Program-made: the position numbers and the translations under genes
Assembly (NCBI RefSeq): GCF_002954665.1
Contig: NZ_MSCM01000001.1
Coordinates: forward strand, 376,243 to 440,242
Source of the DNA: Polaribacter glomeratus
GTDB lineage: Bacteria > Bacteroidota > Bacteroidia > Flavobacteriales > Flavobacteriaceae
DNA length: 64,000 bases
Direction: 5' to 3'
In this document: positions 18,366 through 28,291 of the stretch, piece after piece
How the letters are laid out: every line of letters begins with the position of its first letter
Position numbering within the stretch: the stretch's first letter is position 1
Notes under the pieces: model-generated
Databases searched by the model: none
Told to the model about the DNA's origin: nothing
The model's input: only the letters and a program-made list of their open reading frames with translations

Positions 18366-19028
18366 ATGACAAAACAAACAAAAACAACAATTGCTTCTAG
18401 TATTTTTTTAGCTGTTGTTGTTTTGCATATTTTAGGGGTTTTAACCAATGACTTTTTAGCCTTTATTAGCAAACCATTTATAATTACAACATTGGTAATT
18501 ATTTATTTGGTTTCTGTAAAAAAGCCAAATTTCTGGTATGTTTCGGCCTTGTTTTTTTCTTTTTGGGGTGATGTTTTATTACTCTTTAAAGACCAGTTTT
18601 TTTTATTCGGGTTAGCTTCTTTTTTGTTGGCTCATATTTTGTATATCAAAATTGTAGCAGAATTTATAAAGAAAATTAGTCTGCAAAAGGTGTTTGTAGT
18701 TTGCTTGCCATTTGTAGTTTTTCTATTTTCATTTTTATATCTTTTAAAAGATAATTTAGGTGAAATGACCATCCCTGTAATTATTTACGGGATCGTAATT
18801 TGCTCTTTTGGCGTAATTTCTTTACTTAATTATAGTCAAGAAAAATCTACAGTAAATTTATGGTTGTTTTTAGGAACTATTATTTTTATAATTTCTGATG
18901 GCTTAATTGCAGTTCATAAATTTATCAATCCAAATGAAATCTATCAAATTTGTATTATGCTTACCTATATTATTGCGCAATATTTAATTTGTAAAGCAAT
19001 AATTGCTAAAACTTCGGATGAAAAGTAA
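18366..19028 (+). CDS. Lysoplasmalogenase (YhhN) family membrane protein
   Basis: A 220-residue protein with seven to eight predicted transmembrane helices. The stretch FISKPFIITTLVIIYL near the N-terminus and FSFWGDVLLLF resemble the KP and GD motifs of the YhhN/TMEM86 family, whose studied members cleave the vinyl-ether bond of lysoplasmalogens. Enzymatic activity in this bacterium is unproven. It starts 3 bp after the permease/peptidase fusion, so it is co-transcribed with the ABC genes. Confidence 0.75.
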   Translation: MTKQTKTTIASSIFLAVVVLHILGVLTNDFLAFISKPFIITTLVIIYLVSVKKPNFWYVSALFFSFWGDVLLLFKDQFFLFGLASFLLAHILYIKIVAEFIKKISLQKVFVVCLPFVVFLFSFLYLLKDNLGEMTIPVIIYGIVICSFGVISLLNYSQEKSTVNLWLFLGTIIFIISDGLIAVHKFINPNEIYQICIMLTYIIAQYLICKAIIAKTSDEK

Positions 19029-19124
19029 GTAAGTTTTTTTCCTTGATTGATTTTAAGGTTAATTATTGTATTTAAATTAGCTTTTAAAAACAATAAAAAG
19101 ACCTTTTTTTAGTTAACTATTTTG

Positions 19125-20210
19125 ATGATGAAAAAAATTTATTTTCTGGTACTTTTTGCATTTCTATTTTTGTCTTGCAAAGAGACAACGCAAACCAAAT
19201 TGGTCTTCTTAGACGAGTATGTTTTAGCGGATTCTATTCAATTTAAAAACACGATTATTGGTGGTTTGTCAGGTGTTGATTTTGCAAATAATCACTATTA
19301 TTTTGTAGTTGATGATGCAGAAAACCCTAGAATTTTATCAGCAAATATTACTATCTCAGATAACAAAATACAAGCAGTTAAATTTAAGGATGTTATTTTT
19401 TTAGCGGATACAACTACTAATTTTTATCAGCAAAATGCATTGGATTTAGAATCGGTTTTTGTGGATGAAATAACACATGAATTTTATTTAGTAAGCGAAG
19501 GATCGATACATACTAATAAACTGCCCACAATTTTTAAATCTGATAAAAACGGACGGTTTTTAGAAGAATTTCAACTTCCAAAAAATCTGTCAAATATAAA
19601 GTCGATAAAACACAATGGCGCTTTTGAAGCATCTTCAAAAAGTATTGACAAGAAAGGGTTTTGGGTAGCGATGGAAGCGCCTTTAACTATGGATGGTGAA
19701 GAACCAACTTTTACCAAAACGTCATCACCAATTAGAATTACGTATTTTGATAAAACATTAAAAAAGGCAACAAAACAATTTGCATATCAGCTAGAAAACA
19801 TTACAAAACCGGCAAAAGGAAACATCAATTTAAATGGTGTTACTGCGATTTTGGAGTATCAGGAAAATCACTTTTTGATTGTGGAAAGAACCTATCAAAG
19901 TGGGTACGGAAGTTATGGCAATATTGTTAGAATTTTTGATGCAACAATTGATGAAAGTTCAACAAATATTTTAGAAGTTAATGCGTTAAAGACATCAGAA
20001 TTTATTCCGCTTAAAAAAAGATTGCTTTTTAATTTTGAAGACATAAAAAACCAATTAACAGATAAAATTATTGATAATATTGAAGGAATTACTTTTGGAC
20101 CAGAATTACCAAATGGTAATAAATCGTTACTTTTAATTGCCGACGATAATTTTCAAGTATATGGTAAACAATTAAATCAATTTATTTTATTAGAATTGCA
20201 AGCTAATTAA
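19125..20210 (+). CDS. Lipoprotein with phytase-like esterase domain
   Basis: The start chosen is ATG 19125 (MMKKIYFLVLFAFLFLSC); the frame opens one codon earlier with TTG. A lipobox-like FLSC follows a strong hydrophobic stretch. The ~340-residue mature part fits the phytase-like (esterase-like activity of phytase) beta-propeller family: GGLSGVDFANNHYYFVVDD near the start, ALDLESVFVD in the middle, NIEGITFGPELPNGNKSLLLIADDN near the end. It is likely exposed in the periplasm or on the surface. The substrate is unknown; phytate is only one possibility. Confidence 0.8.
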   Translation: MMKKIYFLVLFAFLFLSCKETTQTKLVFLDEYVLADSIQFKNTIIGGLSGVDFANNHYYFVVDDAENPRILSANITISDNKIQAVKFKDVIFLADTTTNFYQQNALDLESVFVDEITHEFYLVSEGSIHTNKLPTIFKSDKNGRFLEEFQLPKNLSNIKSIKHNGAFEASSKSIDKKGFWVAMEAPLTMDGEEPTFTKTSSPIRITYFDKTLKKATKQFAYQLENITKPAKGNINLNGVTAILEYQENHFLIVERTYQSGYGSYGNIVRIFDATIDESSTNILEVNALKTSEFIPLKKRLLFNFEDIKNQLTDKIIDNIEGITFGPELPNGNKSLLLIADDNFQVYGKQLNQFILLELQAN

Positions 20211-20251
20211 TAGTATTTTTATAAAACCAAACAACCCCAACCTTTACTAAT

Positions 20252-20767
20252 ATGATACCATTTAAAAAATATTTTTTACGAAAACAGTTTCAAAAGAAGC
20301 TGGTTGAAAATGAGGTTCATAGAACTGTAAGTCAAAAAGTAATAAAAACAGTTGGTATTATTACTACAGACGAAATTTCTAACTGGGTAAATGTAAAAGA
20401 GGAGGTAGAAAAAATACTGAATCTTAGAAATGTAAAAATTTATAGTTTTAGAACCCATCAAAACTATCATAACATTTCGTTTAAACATTTTTCTGAAAAA
20501 GATTTTAATTGGCAGGGAAATATTTTTAAACCAAGTTTTAAGAGTTTTATAGATGAGCCTTTCGATTTGTTAATCGGTTATTTTAACAAGAATAATTTAT
20601 ATTTAGAAAGTGCTGTTTTAGAATCTAACGCTTTGTTTAAAGTAGGTATTTCTGATGTGAATCAAGAATTATACGATATCGAAATTGCAGAAACACCAAT
20701 TAAAACAGAACGTTTTTTCTTCGAGCTAAAAAAATACTTAACTATTTTAAGAAAACTAAAAAATTAA
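20252..20767 (+). CDS. Conserved hypothetical protein (DUF6913-like) upstream of dapA
   Basis: A 171-residue soluble protein, basic at the N-terminus (FKKYFLRKQFQKKL), with the block FIDEPFDLLIGYFNKNNLYLE in the middle and ETPIKTERFFFELKKYL near the end. I recall a DUF6913 family in this place before dapA in flavobacteria, but cannot confirm it. No signal peptide or catalytic motif is visible. The gene sits 99 bp upstream of dapA on the same strand. The function is unknown. Confidence 0.7.
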   Translation: MIPFKKYFLRKQFQKKLVENEVHRTVSQKVIKTVGIITTDEISNWVNVKEEVEKILNLRNVKIYSFRTHQNYHNISFKHFSEKDFNWQGNIFKPSFKSFIDEPFDLLIGYFNKNNLYLESAVLESNALFKVGISDVNQELYDIEIAETPIKTERFFFELKKYLTILRKLKN

Positions 20768-20866
20768 ACTTCAAATAAGAAGTTGTGTATTCTTTATAAG
20801 AAATCAATATTTCACTTTTTAATCTATTTGAAAATTGTAATTTTACGCTCGTAAAAATTAAAAATA

Positions 20867-21742
20867 ATGCAAAAATTTATTGGTTTAGGTGTTGCTTTGG
20901 TTACTCCGTTTAAAAAAGATTTAACTGTTGATGTTGATGCGCTAATTAAATTAGTGAACTTTAATATAGAAAATGGTACAAATTACTTAGTAATTAATGG
21001 CACAACAGGAGAAAGTGCTACGATTTCTAAAGAAGAAAAAGAGCAAATTATTGATATTGTTGTAAAAACAAATAACAAACGCTTGCCGTTGGTTTTGGGA
21101 ATTGGTGGTAATAATACCTTAGAGGTTGTAGAAGAATTACAAACAAGAGATCTATCTAAAATAGATGGTATTCTTTCTGTTGCACCTTATTATAGTAAGC
21201 CAACGCAAGAAGGATTTTATCAGCATTACAAAGCAATTGCAGCAGCAACAGAAAAACCAATAATTTTATACAACGTTCCAGGAAGAACAGCAAAAAATAT
21301 GGAGCCGGCAACAACTTTACGTTTGGCAAAAGATTTTAGCAATATCGTAGCTATTAAAGAAGCAGGAAATAACCAACAACAATACAATACTTTATTAAAA
21401 GACAAACCAGTAGATTTTTTAATTATTTCTGGCGATGACGATTTGGCTCTAGGTGTTGCTTTGGCAGGCGGATCTGGTGTTATATCAGTTATTGGGCAAG
21501 CGTATCCAAAAGAATTTTCTAAAATGATTCAATTAGGATTAGAAGGAAAAAATAAAGAGGCGTATAAAATCCATTTTAAAATGATGGATATTGTTGATTA
21601 TATTTTTGCAGAAAACAATCCTGCAGGTATTAAAACAGTTTTACAAGAGTTAGGCATTTGTACTAATGATGTGCGTTTACCGCTGGTAAAAGCGAGTGCC
21701 GACCTACAAGCAAAAATTGCAAATTACGTAGCTAGTTTTTAG
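20867..21742 (+). CDS. dapA: 4-hydroxy-tetrahydrodipicolinate synthase
   Basis: A 291-residue TIM-barrel aldolase that condenses pyruvate and aspartate semialdehyde, the first dedicated step to diaminopimelate and lysine. Family marks are [10 protein letters not shown] (residues about 45-54), the substrate-binding YNVPGRTA, the Schiff-base lysine in AIKEAGN and ISGDD. Length and order are standard. A strong terminator follows at 21764, so it is at the end of its transcript. Confidence 0.95.
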   Translation: MQKFIGLGVALVTPFKKDLTVDVDALIKLVNFNIENGTNYLVINGTTGESATISKEEKEQIIDIVVKTNNKRLPLVLGIGGNNTLEVVEELQTRDLSKIDGILSVAPYYSKPTQEGFYQHYKAIAAATEKPIILYNVPGRTAKNMEPATTLRLAKDFSNIVAIKEAGNNQQQYNTLLKDKPVDFLIISGDDDLALGVALAGGSGVISVIGQAYPKEFSKMIQLGLEGKNKEAYKIHFKMMDIVDYIFAENNPAGIKTVLQELGICTNDVRLPLVKASADLQAKIANYVASF

Positions 21743-22069
21743 TTTTTATAAGATATATGATCCAAAAAAAATACAACTTTTTTAAAAGGTTGTATTTTTT
21801 TATGATGCAACGTTAACAAACTTTTAGTATCATTTTGGTGTTTTTTAAGTGTTTTTTACTGAATATTGCACAGCACAATTTAGCGTGTAAAAAAACGTTT
21901 TAATTATATTAGACTTTTTGAATATAAAATATTCAATCTTTCTTTAAAATTAATAACTTTAACTTGTTAACACTGAAATAGTTTCAGTATTTCAAGAACT
22001 AAAAGAGAAGAATTTTTTACGAATAAATAAATTCTTTTATTATCCATAATTAATTAGTAATTTTGCCCG
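21743..22069. other. Intergenic region between dapA and bamD
   Basis: It contains the dapA terminator and then ~260 bp of AT-rich sequence. TAATTTTG at 22058-22065 fits a -7 box but lies only 5 bp before the bamD ATG, too close for a leadered mRNA. No gene is seen. Confidence 0.55.
21764..21801 (+). terminator. Rho-independent terminator after dapA
   Basis: AAAAAATACAACTTTT pairs with AAAAGGTTGTATTTTTT (one G-U-type imperfection), followed by a T-run. It ends the dapA transcript. Confidence 0.85.
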
Positions 22070-22948
22070 ATGCAAAAAATTAAAAATTTAGCGTGTTTAT
22101 TGGTCTTAAGCCTTTTGTTATTTTCTTGTGGAGAATATCAAAAAGTGCTTAATAAAGGTACTGTTGAAGATCAATATAAATTGGCTGTAAAAATGTACGA
22201 AAGTAAAAATTACGGCAAAGCATTGCGATTGTTCGAGAAAGTAACACCTGCTTATAGAGGAAAACCTCAAATGGAACGTGTACAATTTATGGTTGCTCAG
22301 TCTAATTTTAATGAAAAAAATTATAGTCTTGCGGGTTATTATTTTGATCGTTTTGTAAGTAATTATCCTACAAGTTCTAAAAAGGAAGAAGCGGCATTTT
22401 TATCTGCCTATAGCTATAAATTAGCATCGCCCGTTTTTAGTAAAGATCCAACAGATACTAATAAGGCTTTAGATGCATTTCAAATGTTTATTAGTACCTA
22501 TCCAGATTCAGATAAAATTGATGAAGCAAATAAGCATTACAAAGAAATACGTTACACATTACAGAAAAAATACTTTGAAATTGCAAAAACATATTATACA
22601 ACTGCAGATTATGATGTAAGAAATTATAAGGCAGCAATTCAAGCTTTTGATAATTTATTATCAGATTATTTAGGGTCTGAATTTAAAGAAGAAGCGTTGT
22701 ATTATCGATTTAAAGCTGCGCACGATTTCGTTTTAAAAAGTACAGAAAGAAGAAGGTTAGAGCGTATTAAAGATGCAGTAGAGGCTTTCGAAAAATTAGA
22801 AAGAAATTATCCTGAATCTAAATATATGGAAGATTCTAAAGCAATGCTATCAGCTTTACAAACAGAACAAGCCAGAGTAGAGGTAGTTATGGAAAAGTTG
22901 AAGGCTAGAGAAGAACAATTAGAAAAAGAAAATTCAAAAGATAAATAA
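22070..22948 (+). CDS. bamD: Outer membrane assembly lipoprotein BamD
   Basis: A 292-residue lipoprotein of the BAM complex, which inserts beta-barrel proteins into the outer membrane. A signal with lipobox LLLFSC is followed by GEYQKVLNKG, typical of flavobacterial BamD. TPR units follow: YKLAVKMYESKNYGKALRLFEKV, FNEKNYSLAGYYFDRFVSNYP, AIQAFDNLLSDY. A C-terminal charged helix extends it. It is the first gene of a tight operon with rpoZ (6-bp gap) and coaBC, an order common in flavobacteria. Confidence 0.93.
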   Translation: MQKIKNLACLLVLSLLLFSCGEYQKVLNKGTVEDQYKLAVKMYESKNYGKALRLFEKVTPAYRGKPQMERVQFMVAQSNFNEKNYSLAGYYFDRFVSNYPTSSKKEEAAFLSAYSYKLASPVFSKDPTDTNKALDAFQMFISTYPDSDKIDEANKHYKEIRYTLQKKYFEIAKTYYTTADYDVRNYKAAIQAFDNLLSDYLGSEFKEEALYYRFKAAHDFVLKSTERRRLERIKDAVEAFEKLERNYPESKYMEDSKAMLSALQTEQARVEVVMEKLKAREEQLEKENSKDK

Positions 22949-22954
22949 CAAATT

Positions 22955-23275
22955 ATGGACTATAAAGATACACAAGCTGCTATAAGTACAATTACTTATG
23001 ACAAAAACAAAATTGAAGCTCCTACAAATAATATTTATGAAGCAATATCTATTATTGCTAAAAGAGCAAATCAAATAAGTTCTGATTTAAAAACTGAGTT
23101 GGTAGACAAATTAGATGAATTTGCTACTTATAACGATAGTTTAGAAGAAGTTTTTGAAAATAAAGAACAAATAGAAGTTTCTAAATTTTACGAACGTTTA
23201 CCAAAACCAACTGCTTTGGCTGTTGAAGAATGGTTAAACGGTAAAGTATATCACAGAACTCCAGAAACAGAATAA
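22955..23275 (+). CDS. rpoZ: RNA polymerase omega subunit (Bacteroidetes type)
   Basis: A 106-residue protein with the omega/Rpb6-like core NNIYEAISIIAKRANQIS, which braces the beta-prime subunit, then an acidic middle and WLNGKVYHRTPE near the end. Identity rests on this core and on its conserved place between bamD and coaBC. Its stop overlaps the coaBC start (TAATG at 23273-23277), so translation of the two is coupled. Confidence 0.9.
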   Translation: MDYKDTQAAISTITYDKNKIEAPTNNIYEAISIIAKRANQISSDLKTELVDKLDEFATYNDSLEEVFENKEQIEVSKFYERLPKPTALAVEEWLNGKVYHRTPETE

Positions 23276-24495
23276 TGTCTGTTTTAAGCGGAAAAAAAAT
23301 TCTTTTAGGCATTACAGCTGGAATTGCCGCTTACAAAACAGCTTCATTAGTTCGATTGTTTATAAAATTAGGCGCAGATGTCAAAGTAATTATGACGCCT
23401 GCGTCTAAAGATTTTATAACACCTTTAACACTTTCTACCCTTTCTAAAAATCCGGTGCTTTCTACTTTCTACGAGAAAGAAGATGAAAACGAATTATGGA
23501 ATAATCATGTAGATTTAGGACTTTGGGCAGATTATTTTTTAATTGCGCCCGCTACAGCTAATACACTTTCTAAAATGGTAAATGGAACTTGCGATAACTT
23601 GTTATTAGCAACTTATTTGTCAGCAAAATGCCCTGTGTATTTTGCACCAGCGATGGATTTGGATATGTATAAGCATCCATCAACTAAAGAAAGTTTAGCA
23701 AAATTAAAATCTTTTGGCAATATTTTAATTCCTGCTACATCTGGCGAATTAGCTAGCGGTTTAGTTGGTGAAGGTAGAATGGCCGAACCAGAAGACATCG
23801 TTTCTTTTATAGAAAATAATATCCTTTCTAAATTACCACTTCGTGGAAAAAAAGTATTGATTACCGCCGGTCCAACATACGAAGCTATTGATCCTGTTCG
23901 TTTTATAGGAAATCATTCATCGGGCAAAATGGGATTTGCCATCGCAAAAGAAGCAGCCAATTTAGGTGCAGAGGTTATTTTAATTTCTGGTCCAAGTCAT
24001 CAACAAATAAAACATTCTTTCGTAAAAAGAGTTGATGTGGTTTCTGCAGATGAAATGTACGATGCCGCTCATCAATATTTTAATGAGGTTGATATTGCAA
24101 TATTAGCTGCGGCAGTCGCAGATTATAAACCAAAAAAAGTGGCACATCAGAAAATAAAAAAGCAAGATTCTTCGTTAACGATAGCATTAACACCTACAAA
24201 AGATATCTTGGCTTCTTTAGGATTGATTAAGAAACAGCAGTTTTTGGTAGGTTTTGCATTAGAAACCAATAATGAAATTGAAAATGCAAAAAGTAAGGTT
24301 ATACGTAAAAATTTAGATGCAATTGTTTTAAATTCTTTACAAGATAAAGGTGCTGGTTTTGCAACAAACACAAATAAAATTACTATTATTGATAAAAATT
24401 TGAATGAAAAAGCATTCGAATTAAAATCGAAAGCAGCAGTTGCTAAAGATATTATTAATGAAATTATTTTGAGAAGTAAGAATCAAGATACTTAG
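23275..24495 (+). CDS. coaBC: Bifunctional phosphopantothenoylcysteine decarboxylase/synthetase
   Basis: A 406-residue fusion for coenzyme A synthesis. The N-terminal ~180 residues form the flavin-dependent decarboxylase (CoaC): KKILLGITAGIAAYK, the NHVDLGLWADYFLIAPATANT region and the NGTCDNLL loop. The rest is the synthetase (CoaB) that joins cysteine to phosphopantothenate, with GPTYEAIDPVRFIGNHSSGKMG and AAVADYKPK. It starts on the last base of rpoZ. Length and domain order are normal. Confidence 0.95.
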   Translation: MSVLSGKKILLGITAGIAAYKTASLVRLFIKLGADVKVIMTPASKDFITPLTLSTLSKNPVLSTFYEKEDENELWNNHVDLGLWADYFLIAPATANTLSKMVNGTCDNLLLATYLSAKCPVYFAPAMDLDMYKHPSTKESLAKLKSFGNILIPATSGELASGLVGEGRMAEPEDIVSFIENNILSKLPLRGKKVLITAGPTYEAIDPVRFIGNHSSGKMGFAIAKEAANLGAEVILISGPSHQQIKHSFVKRVDVVSADEMYDAAHQYFNEVDIAILAAAVADYKPKKVAHQKIKKQDSSLTIALTPTKDILASLGLIKKQQFLVGFALETNNEIENAKSKVIRKNLDAIVLNSLQDKGAGFATNTNKITIIDKNLNEKAFELKSKAAVAKDIINEIILRSKNQDT

Positions 24496-24565
24496 AAACA
24501 AGACGTTAAAACATTTTTTTAATTTAGAATCTTGATTCAAAAAAACCTAAAACCTAATATATAGT

Positions 24566-25459
24566 ATGATGCGTAAACTCGTTTTTCTTTTTGCATTACT
24601 TGTTTCAACAATCAGTTTAAATTCTCAGGAATTAAATTGTTTGGTAACTGTTAATTTTGATCAAATAGCAGGATCTAATCGTCAAGTATTTACAACGCTA
24701 CAAAAGCAATTAACAGAGTTTATAAATCAAACTAAATGGACTGGTAGAAACGTTAAAACCGAAGAAAGAATAGATTGTGCAATGACAATTATTGTAACTG
24801 CTAGAGAAGACAATACGTTTACTGCAACTTTACAGGTACAATCTTCAAGACCTGTTTATGGTTCTAGTTATGGAACGCCTGTGCTAAATTTAAAGGACAA
24901 TGATTTTACGTTTAAATACAATGAATTTGATCCTTTAATCTATAATAAAAATGCTTTTGAGAGTAATTTAATTTCTACGATTGTTTTTTATGCGTACACA
25001 ATTATAGGCGTTGATGCGGATACCTTTTCTGAATTTGGTGGAGAAACCGAATTAAAAGAAGCGCAAAACGTAATGTTACAAGCACAGCAAAGTGGTTTGT
25101 CTTCTTGGCAAAATGTGGTTGGCAAACAAAATCGTTTTTTATTGATAGACAATTTGTTGTCATCGAAACTAAAAACGTATAGAAATGCAATGTATGATTA
25201 TCATATAAAAGGATTAGATAATTTTGCAAATAACAAAGATTTTGGAAAACAAGCCGTTGAAGATGCTGTTTTATCAATAGAAAATATTTACAATAAAACC
25301 GTTGGTAATTTCTTAATACGAATGTTTTTTGATGCAAAAGCAGATGAAATTGTAAGTATTTATTCTGATGGACCAAAAACAAAAAATGCCGATCGTTTAA
25401 CAACTTCGTTAAGAAATATTTCTCCTAATAATAACTCGAAATGGAGAAATATTGAATAG
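24566..25459 (+). CDS. porD: Type IX secretion protein PorD (DUF4835)
   Basis: A 297-residue periplasmic protein with an N-terminal signal (KLVFLFALLVSTISLNSQELNC). It fits the DUF4835/PorD family linked to T9SS and gliding in Bacteroidetes: LNCLVTVNFDQIAGSNRQVF, ERIDCAMTI and GTPVLNLKDNDFTFKYNEFDPLIYN. It sits between coaBC and recN, the usual place. Since this organism makes proteins with T9SS sorting domains, it should be functional; its exact molecular role is not settled. Confidence 0.9.
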   Translation: MMRKLVFLFALLVSTISLNSQELNCLVTVNFDQIAGSNRQVFTTLQKQLTEFINQTKWTGRNVKTEERIDCAMTIIVTAREDNTFTATLQVQSSRPVYGSSYGTPVLNLKDNDFTFKYNEFDPLIYNKNAFESNLISTIVFYAYTIIGVDADTFSEFGGETELKEAQNVMLQAQQSGLSSWQNVVGKQNRFLLIDNLLSSKLKTYRNAMYDYHIKGLDNFANNKDFGKQAVEDAVLSIENIYNKTVGNFLIRMFFDAKADEIVSIYSDGPKTKNADRLTTSLRNISPNNNSKWRNIE

Positions 25460-25519
25460 TATTTTCTTTATTTTTTTTGAAAATAATTCACTAATTTTAG
25501 GGTCTAAAATTTAGTCAAC

Positions 25520-27172
25520 TTGCTCACACAATTATCCATACATAACTACGCATTAATCAATCATTTATCTATTGATTTTTCTTCTGGTTTATCAATTATT
25601 ACTGGTGAAACTGGTGCAGGTAAATCGATACTTTTAGGAGCCTTAGGCTTGGTTCTAGGTAACAGAGCAGATTTATCTTCTTTAAAAGATACTTCAACAA
25701 AATGTATTGTAGAGGCTAAAGTTGCTATTTCTAATTACAATTTAAAAGAATTTTTTGAAGAAGTAGCGTTAGATTATGAAGATATCACTATTTTAAGACG
25801 TGAAATTTTGCCTTCTGGTAAATCTCGTGCTTTTGTAAATGACACTCCTGTAACGTTAACGGTTTTAAATGAGTTAAAGTCTAAGTTAATAGATGTGCAT
25901 TCTCAGCATCAAACGATGCAATTATCAGATACAAGTTTTCAATTTACGGTTTTAGACGCTTTAGCTAAAAACACGGCAAAAGTGGGTTCTTATAAACGAG
26001 GCGTGCACCAACTTAATAAGCTTCATAAAGAATTAGAGAGTCTTGAGAAAACTCAAAAAGAAATCAATTTGCAATATGAATATAACTTGCATTTATTTAA
26101 TGAGTTAGAACAAGCCAAGTTGCAAGTTGATGAACAAGAAGATCATGAAGAAAAACTAGAGAAATTAAATAATATAGAAGATATAAAACTCAATTTATCC
26201 GAAGCTTTAGAAATTTCTTCAAATGAACAAATCGGAATTCAAGATTTATTACACACACTAGAAAATAGGCTGTTTAGAATTGCTTCGTATTCAAAAGAAT
26301 ATCAAGAAATATCAGAAAGAATAACAAGCGTAAAAATAGAAATTGATGATATCGTTGGCGAATTAGAAACAGCGAATGAAAACGTTGAATTCAATCCAAA
26401 TGAAGCAGAAGAAATCAATGATCGATTGCAAGTAATTTATAATTTACAAAAAAAACATGCGGTAAATTCTATTAAAGAATTGTTACAGGTGCTAGAAGAT
26501 TTATCAGATAAAGTAGGGCAAGTAGAAAATGCGAGCAGTATTATCGATAAAAAGAAAAAAGAAATAGCAGAAGTATCAGAAAAATTAGATGCCATTGCTT
26601 TAAAAATTTCGGATGCTAGAAAAAGTGTAATTCCTAATTTAAAAGATGAATTAGAAAATTTATTATCAGATTTAGGAATGGAAAATGCTCGTTTTTCAAT
26701 CAAAATAATAGACACAAAAAATTATTTTTCAAACGGGAAAGACGAACTAGAATTTCTGTTTTCGGCTAATAAAGGTGGTAATTTTGGTGAACTTAAAAAA
26801 GTAGCTTCTGGTGGAGAATTGTCAAGAATTATGTTAGCGGTAAAGAAAGTTTTATCAGAAAACACACAATTACCAACCATTATTTTTGATGAAATTGACA
26901 CCGGAGTTTCTGGTGAAGTTTCTAATAAAATTGCAGCAATTATGCAAGAAATGGGCAAACACATGCAAGTAATTGCGATTACTCATTTACCACAAATTGC
27001 GGCAAAAGGCATCAATCATTATAAAGTTTATAAAGAAGAAATAAATAGCGTAACCACAACAAATTTAAAACAGTTATCAACTGAAGAACGAATTGTTGAA
27101 ATTGCAGAAATGTTAAGCGGAAAAGACATTTCGGCATCGGCACTTACCCACGCAAAAGAGTTATTAAATTAA
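25520..27172 (+). CDS. recN: DNA repair protein RecN
   Basis: A 550-residue SMC-like ATPase for double-strand break repair. It has Walker A GETGAGKSILLG near the N-terminus, a long coiled-coil middle (KLHKELESLEKTQKEIN ... KKKKEIAEVSEKLD), and the C-terminal signature ASGGELSRIMLAVK with Walker B IIFDEIDTGVSGE. The family sequence begins MLTQLSIHNYALI, so the start is the TTG at 25520; no ATG fits, and this is an unusual start codon. A -7-like box for the next gene, fabI, follows its stop. Confidence 0.95.
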   Translation: MLTQLSIHNYALINHLSIDFSSGLSIITGETGAGKSILLGALGLVLGNRADLSSLKDTSTKCIVEAKVAISNYNLKEFFEEVALDYEDITILRREILPSGKSRAFVNDTPVTLTVLNELKSKLIDVHSQHQTMQLSDTSFQFTVLDALAKNTAKVGSYKRGVHQLNKLHKELESLEKTQKEINLQYEYNLHLFNELEQAKLQVDEQEDHEEKLEKLNNIEDIKLNLSEALEISSNEQIGIQDLLHTLENRLFRIASYSKEYQEISERITSVKIEIDDIVGELETANENVEFNPNEAEEINDRLQVIYNLQKKHAVNSIKELLQVLEDLSDKVGQVENASSIIDKKKKEIAEVSEKLDAIALKISDARKSVIPNLKDELENLLSDLGMENARFSIKIIDTKNYFSNGKDELEFLFSANKGGNFGELKKVASGGELSRIMLAVKKVLSENTQLPTIIFDEIDTGVSGEVSNKIAAIMQEMGKHMQVIAITHLPQIAAKGINHYKVYKEEINSVTTTNLKQLSTEERIVEIAEMLSGKDISASALTHAKELLN

Positions 27173-27175
27173 GTT

Positions 27176-27183
27176 TATATTTG
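27176..27183 (+). promoter_or_regulatory. Candidate -7 element for fabI
   Basis: TATATTTG fits TAnnTTTG and would give a leader of about 60 nt to ATG 27247. No TTG is found 19-20 bp upstream, where the sequence lies in the end of recN. Confidence 0.45.
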
Positions 27184-27246
27184 CCATATAATATTACAAA
27201 TAATTAATACAAACAACCAAAAACTAAATACTAATAACATACAGAT

Positions 27247-28065
27247 ATGTCATATAATTTATTAAAAGGTAAAAGAGGAATTATTTTTGGAGCGTTAAAC
27301 GAGCAATCAATTGCTTGGAAAGTAGCAGAAAGAGCGCATGAAGAAGGCGCGACTTTTGTGTTATCAAACGCACCAATCGCTTTAAGAATGGGAGAATTAA
27401 ATTCATTAGCAGAAAAAACAGGTTCTCAAATTATTGGAGCAGATGCAACTTCTATGGACGATTTAAACAACTTAGTTGAAAAATCTATGGAAATTTTAGG
27501 CGGAAAAATAGATTTCGTTTTACACTCTATAGGGATGTCTGTAAACGTTAGAAAAGGGAAACATTATACAGATTCTAACTACGATTTTACTACAAAAGGA
27601 TGGGATATTTCTGCAGTTTCTTTTCATAAAGTAATGAATGTTTTATACAACAAAAATGCCATGAGCGAGTGGGGTTCTATCGTTGCGTTAACATATATGG
27701 CTGCACAAAGAGTGTTTCCAGATTACAACGACATGGCAGATAATAAAGCGTATTTAGAAAGTATTGCGCGTAGTTTTGGGTATTTCTTTGGTAGAGACCA
27801 CAAAGTTAGAGTAAATACAATTTCTCAATCTCCAACACCAACAACTGCAGGAAGTGGCGTTAAAGGTTTTGGCGGATTTATAGAATATGCAGAAAAAATG
27901 AGTCCGTTAGGAAATGCAACAGCTTTAGAATGTGCAGATTATACAATGACTTTGTTTTCAGATTTAACGAAGAAAGTAACTTTGCAAAATTTATTTCATG
28001 ATGGCGGATTCTCAAACATGGGCGTTAGCGATCCAGTAATGGATAAATTTATGGGCGAAGAATAA
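27247..28065 (+). CDS. fabI: Enoyl-ACP reductase (FabI)
   Basis: A 272-residue SDR-type NADH-dependent enoyl-ACP reductase, the last step of each fatty-acid elongation round. Visible are the nucleotide-binding GALNEQSIAWKVAERAHEEG, LHSIGMSV and the catalytic region with Tyr and Lys in YNDMADNKAYLES. Length and order are standard. It is the sole clear gene after recN and is followed by a structured repeat (28086-28156) and a strong terminator. Confidence 0.93.
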   Translation: MSYNLLKGKRGIIFGALNEQSIAWKVAERAHEEGATFVLSNAPIALRMGELNSLAEKTGSQIIGADATSMDDLNNLVEKSMEILGGKIDFVLHSIGMSVNVRKGKHYTDSNYDFTTKGWDISAVSFHKVMNVLYNKNAMSEWGSIVALTYMAAQRVFPDYNDMADNKAYLESIARSFGYFFGRDHKVRVNTISQSPTPTTAGSGVKGFGGFIEYAEKMSPLGNATALECADYTMTLFSDLTKKVTLQNLFHDGGFSNMGVSDPVMDKFMGEE

Positions 28066-28085
28066 AATAATACATAATTTTTTTT

Positions 28086-28156
28086 TGAAGCTATTTCCTG
28101 CTTTTCACTATATCTTTTTATAAAAATAAAAAGGATGCCGTTTCAATCAGGGCTAG
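28086..28156 (+). ncRNA. Structured repeat element, copy 1 (candidate Flavo-1-like RNA)
   Basis: A block with AAGCTATTTCCTGCTTT, a hairpin ATCTTTTTAT / ATAAAAAGGAT and TTTCAATCAGGGCTAG recurs at 37095-37167. Between copies the stem differs by one T on the left and one A on the right, a compensating change that argues for RNA structure. Such blocks are common between genes in flavobacteria. I think it may match the Rfam Flavo-1 RNA family, but this is from memory. The strand is that of the genes upstream. Confidence 0.55.
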
Positions 28157-28210
28157 GTTTATTTACGAGCTTTTAGAAAGTTAAAAGCTACTAGTTTTTT
28201 AACAACTTTT

Positions 28211-28244
28211 AAAAAATGCAAATCAATTTTGATTTGCATTTTTT
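28211..28244 (+). terminator. Rho-independent terminator after fabI
   Basis: A perfect 16-bp stem AAAAAATGCAAATCAA / TTGATTTGCATTTTTT with a two-base loop ends in a T-run. It is symmetrical and could act in both directions. Confidence 0.9.
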
Positions 28245-28291
28245 GTTCCTATTCATTTTTATATATTTACTATCTAATTTAATTTTTATAC

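Noticed and set aside
22058..22065. TAATTTTG as the bamD promoter
   Set aside because: It lies 5 bp before the start codon, so transcription would begin inside the gene; chance matches are common at this base composition.
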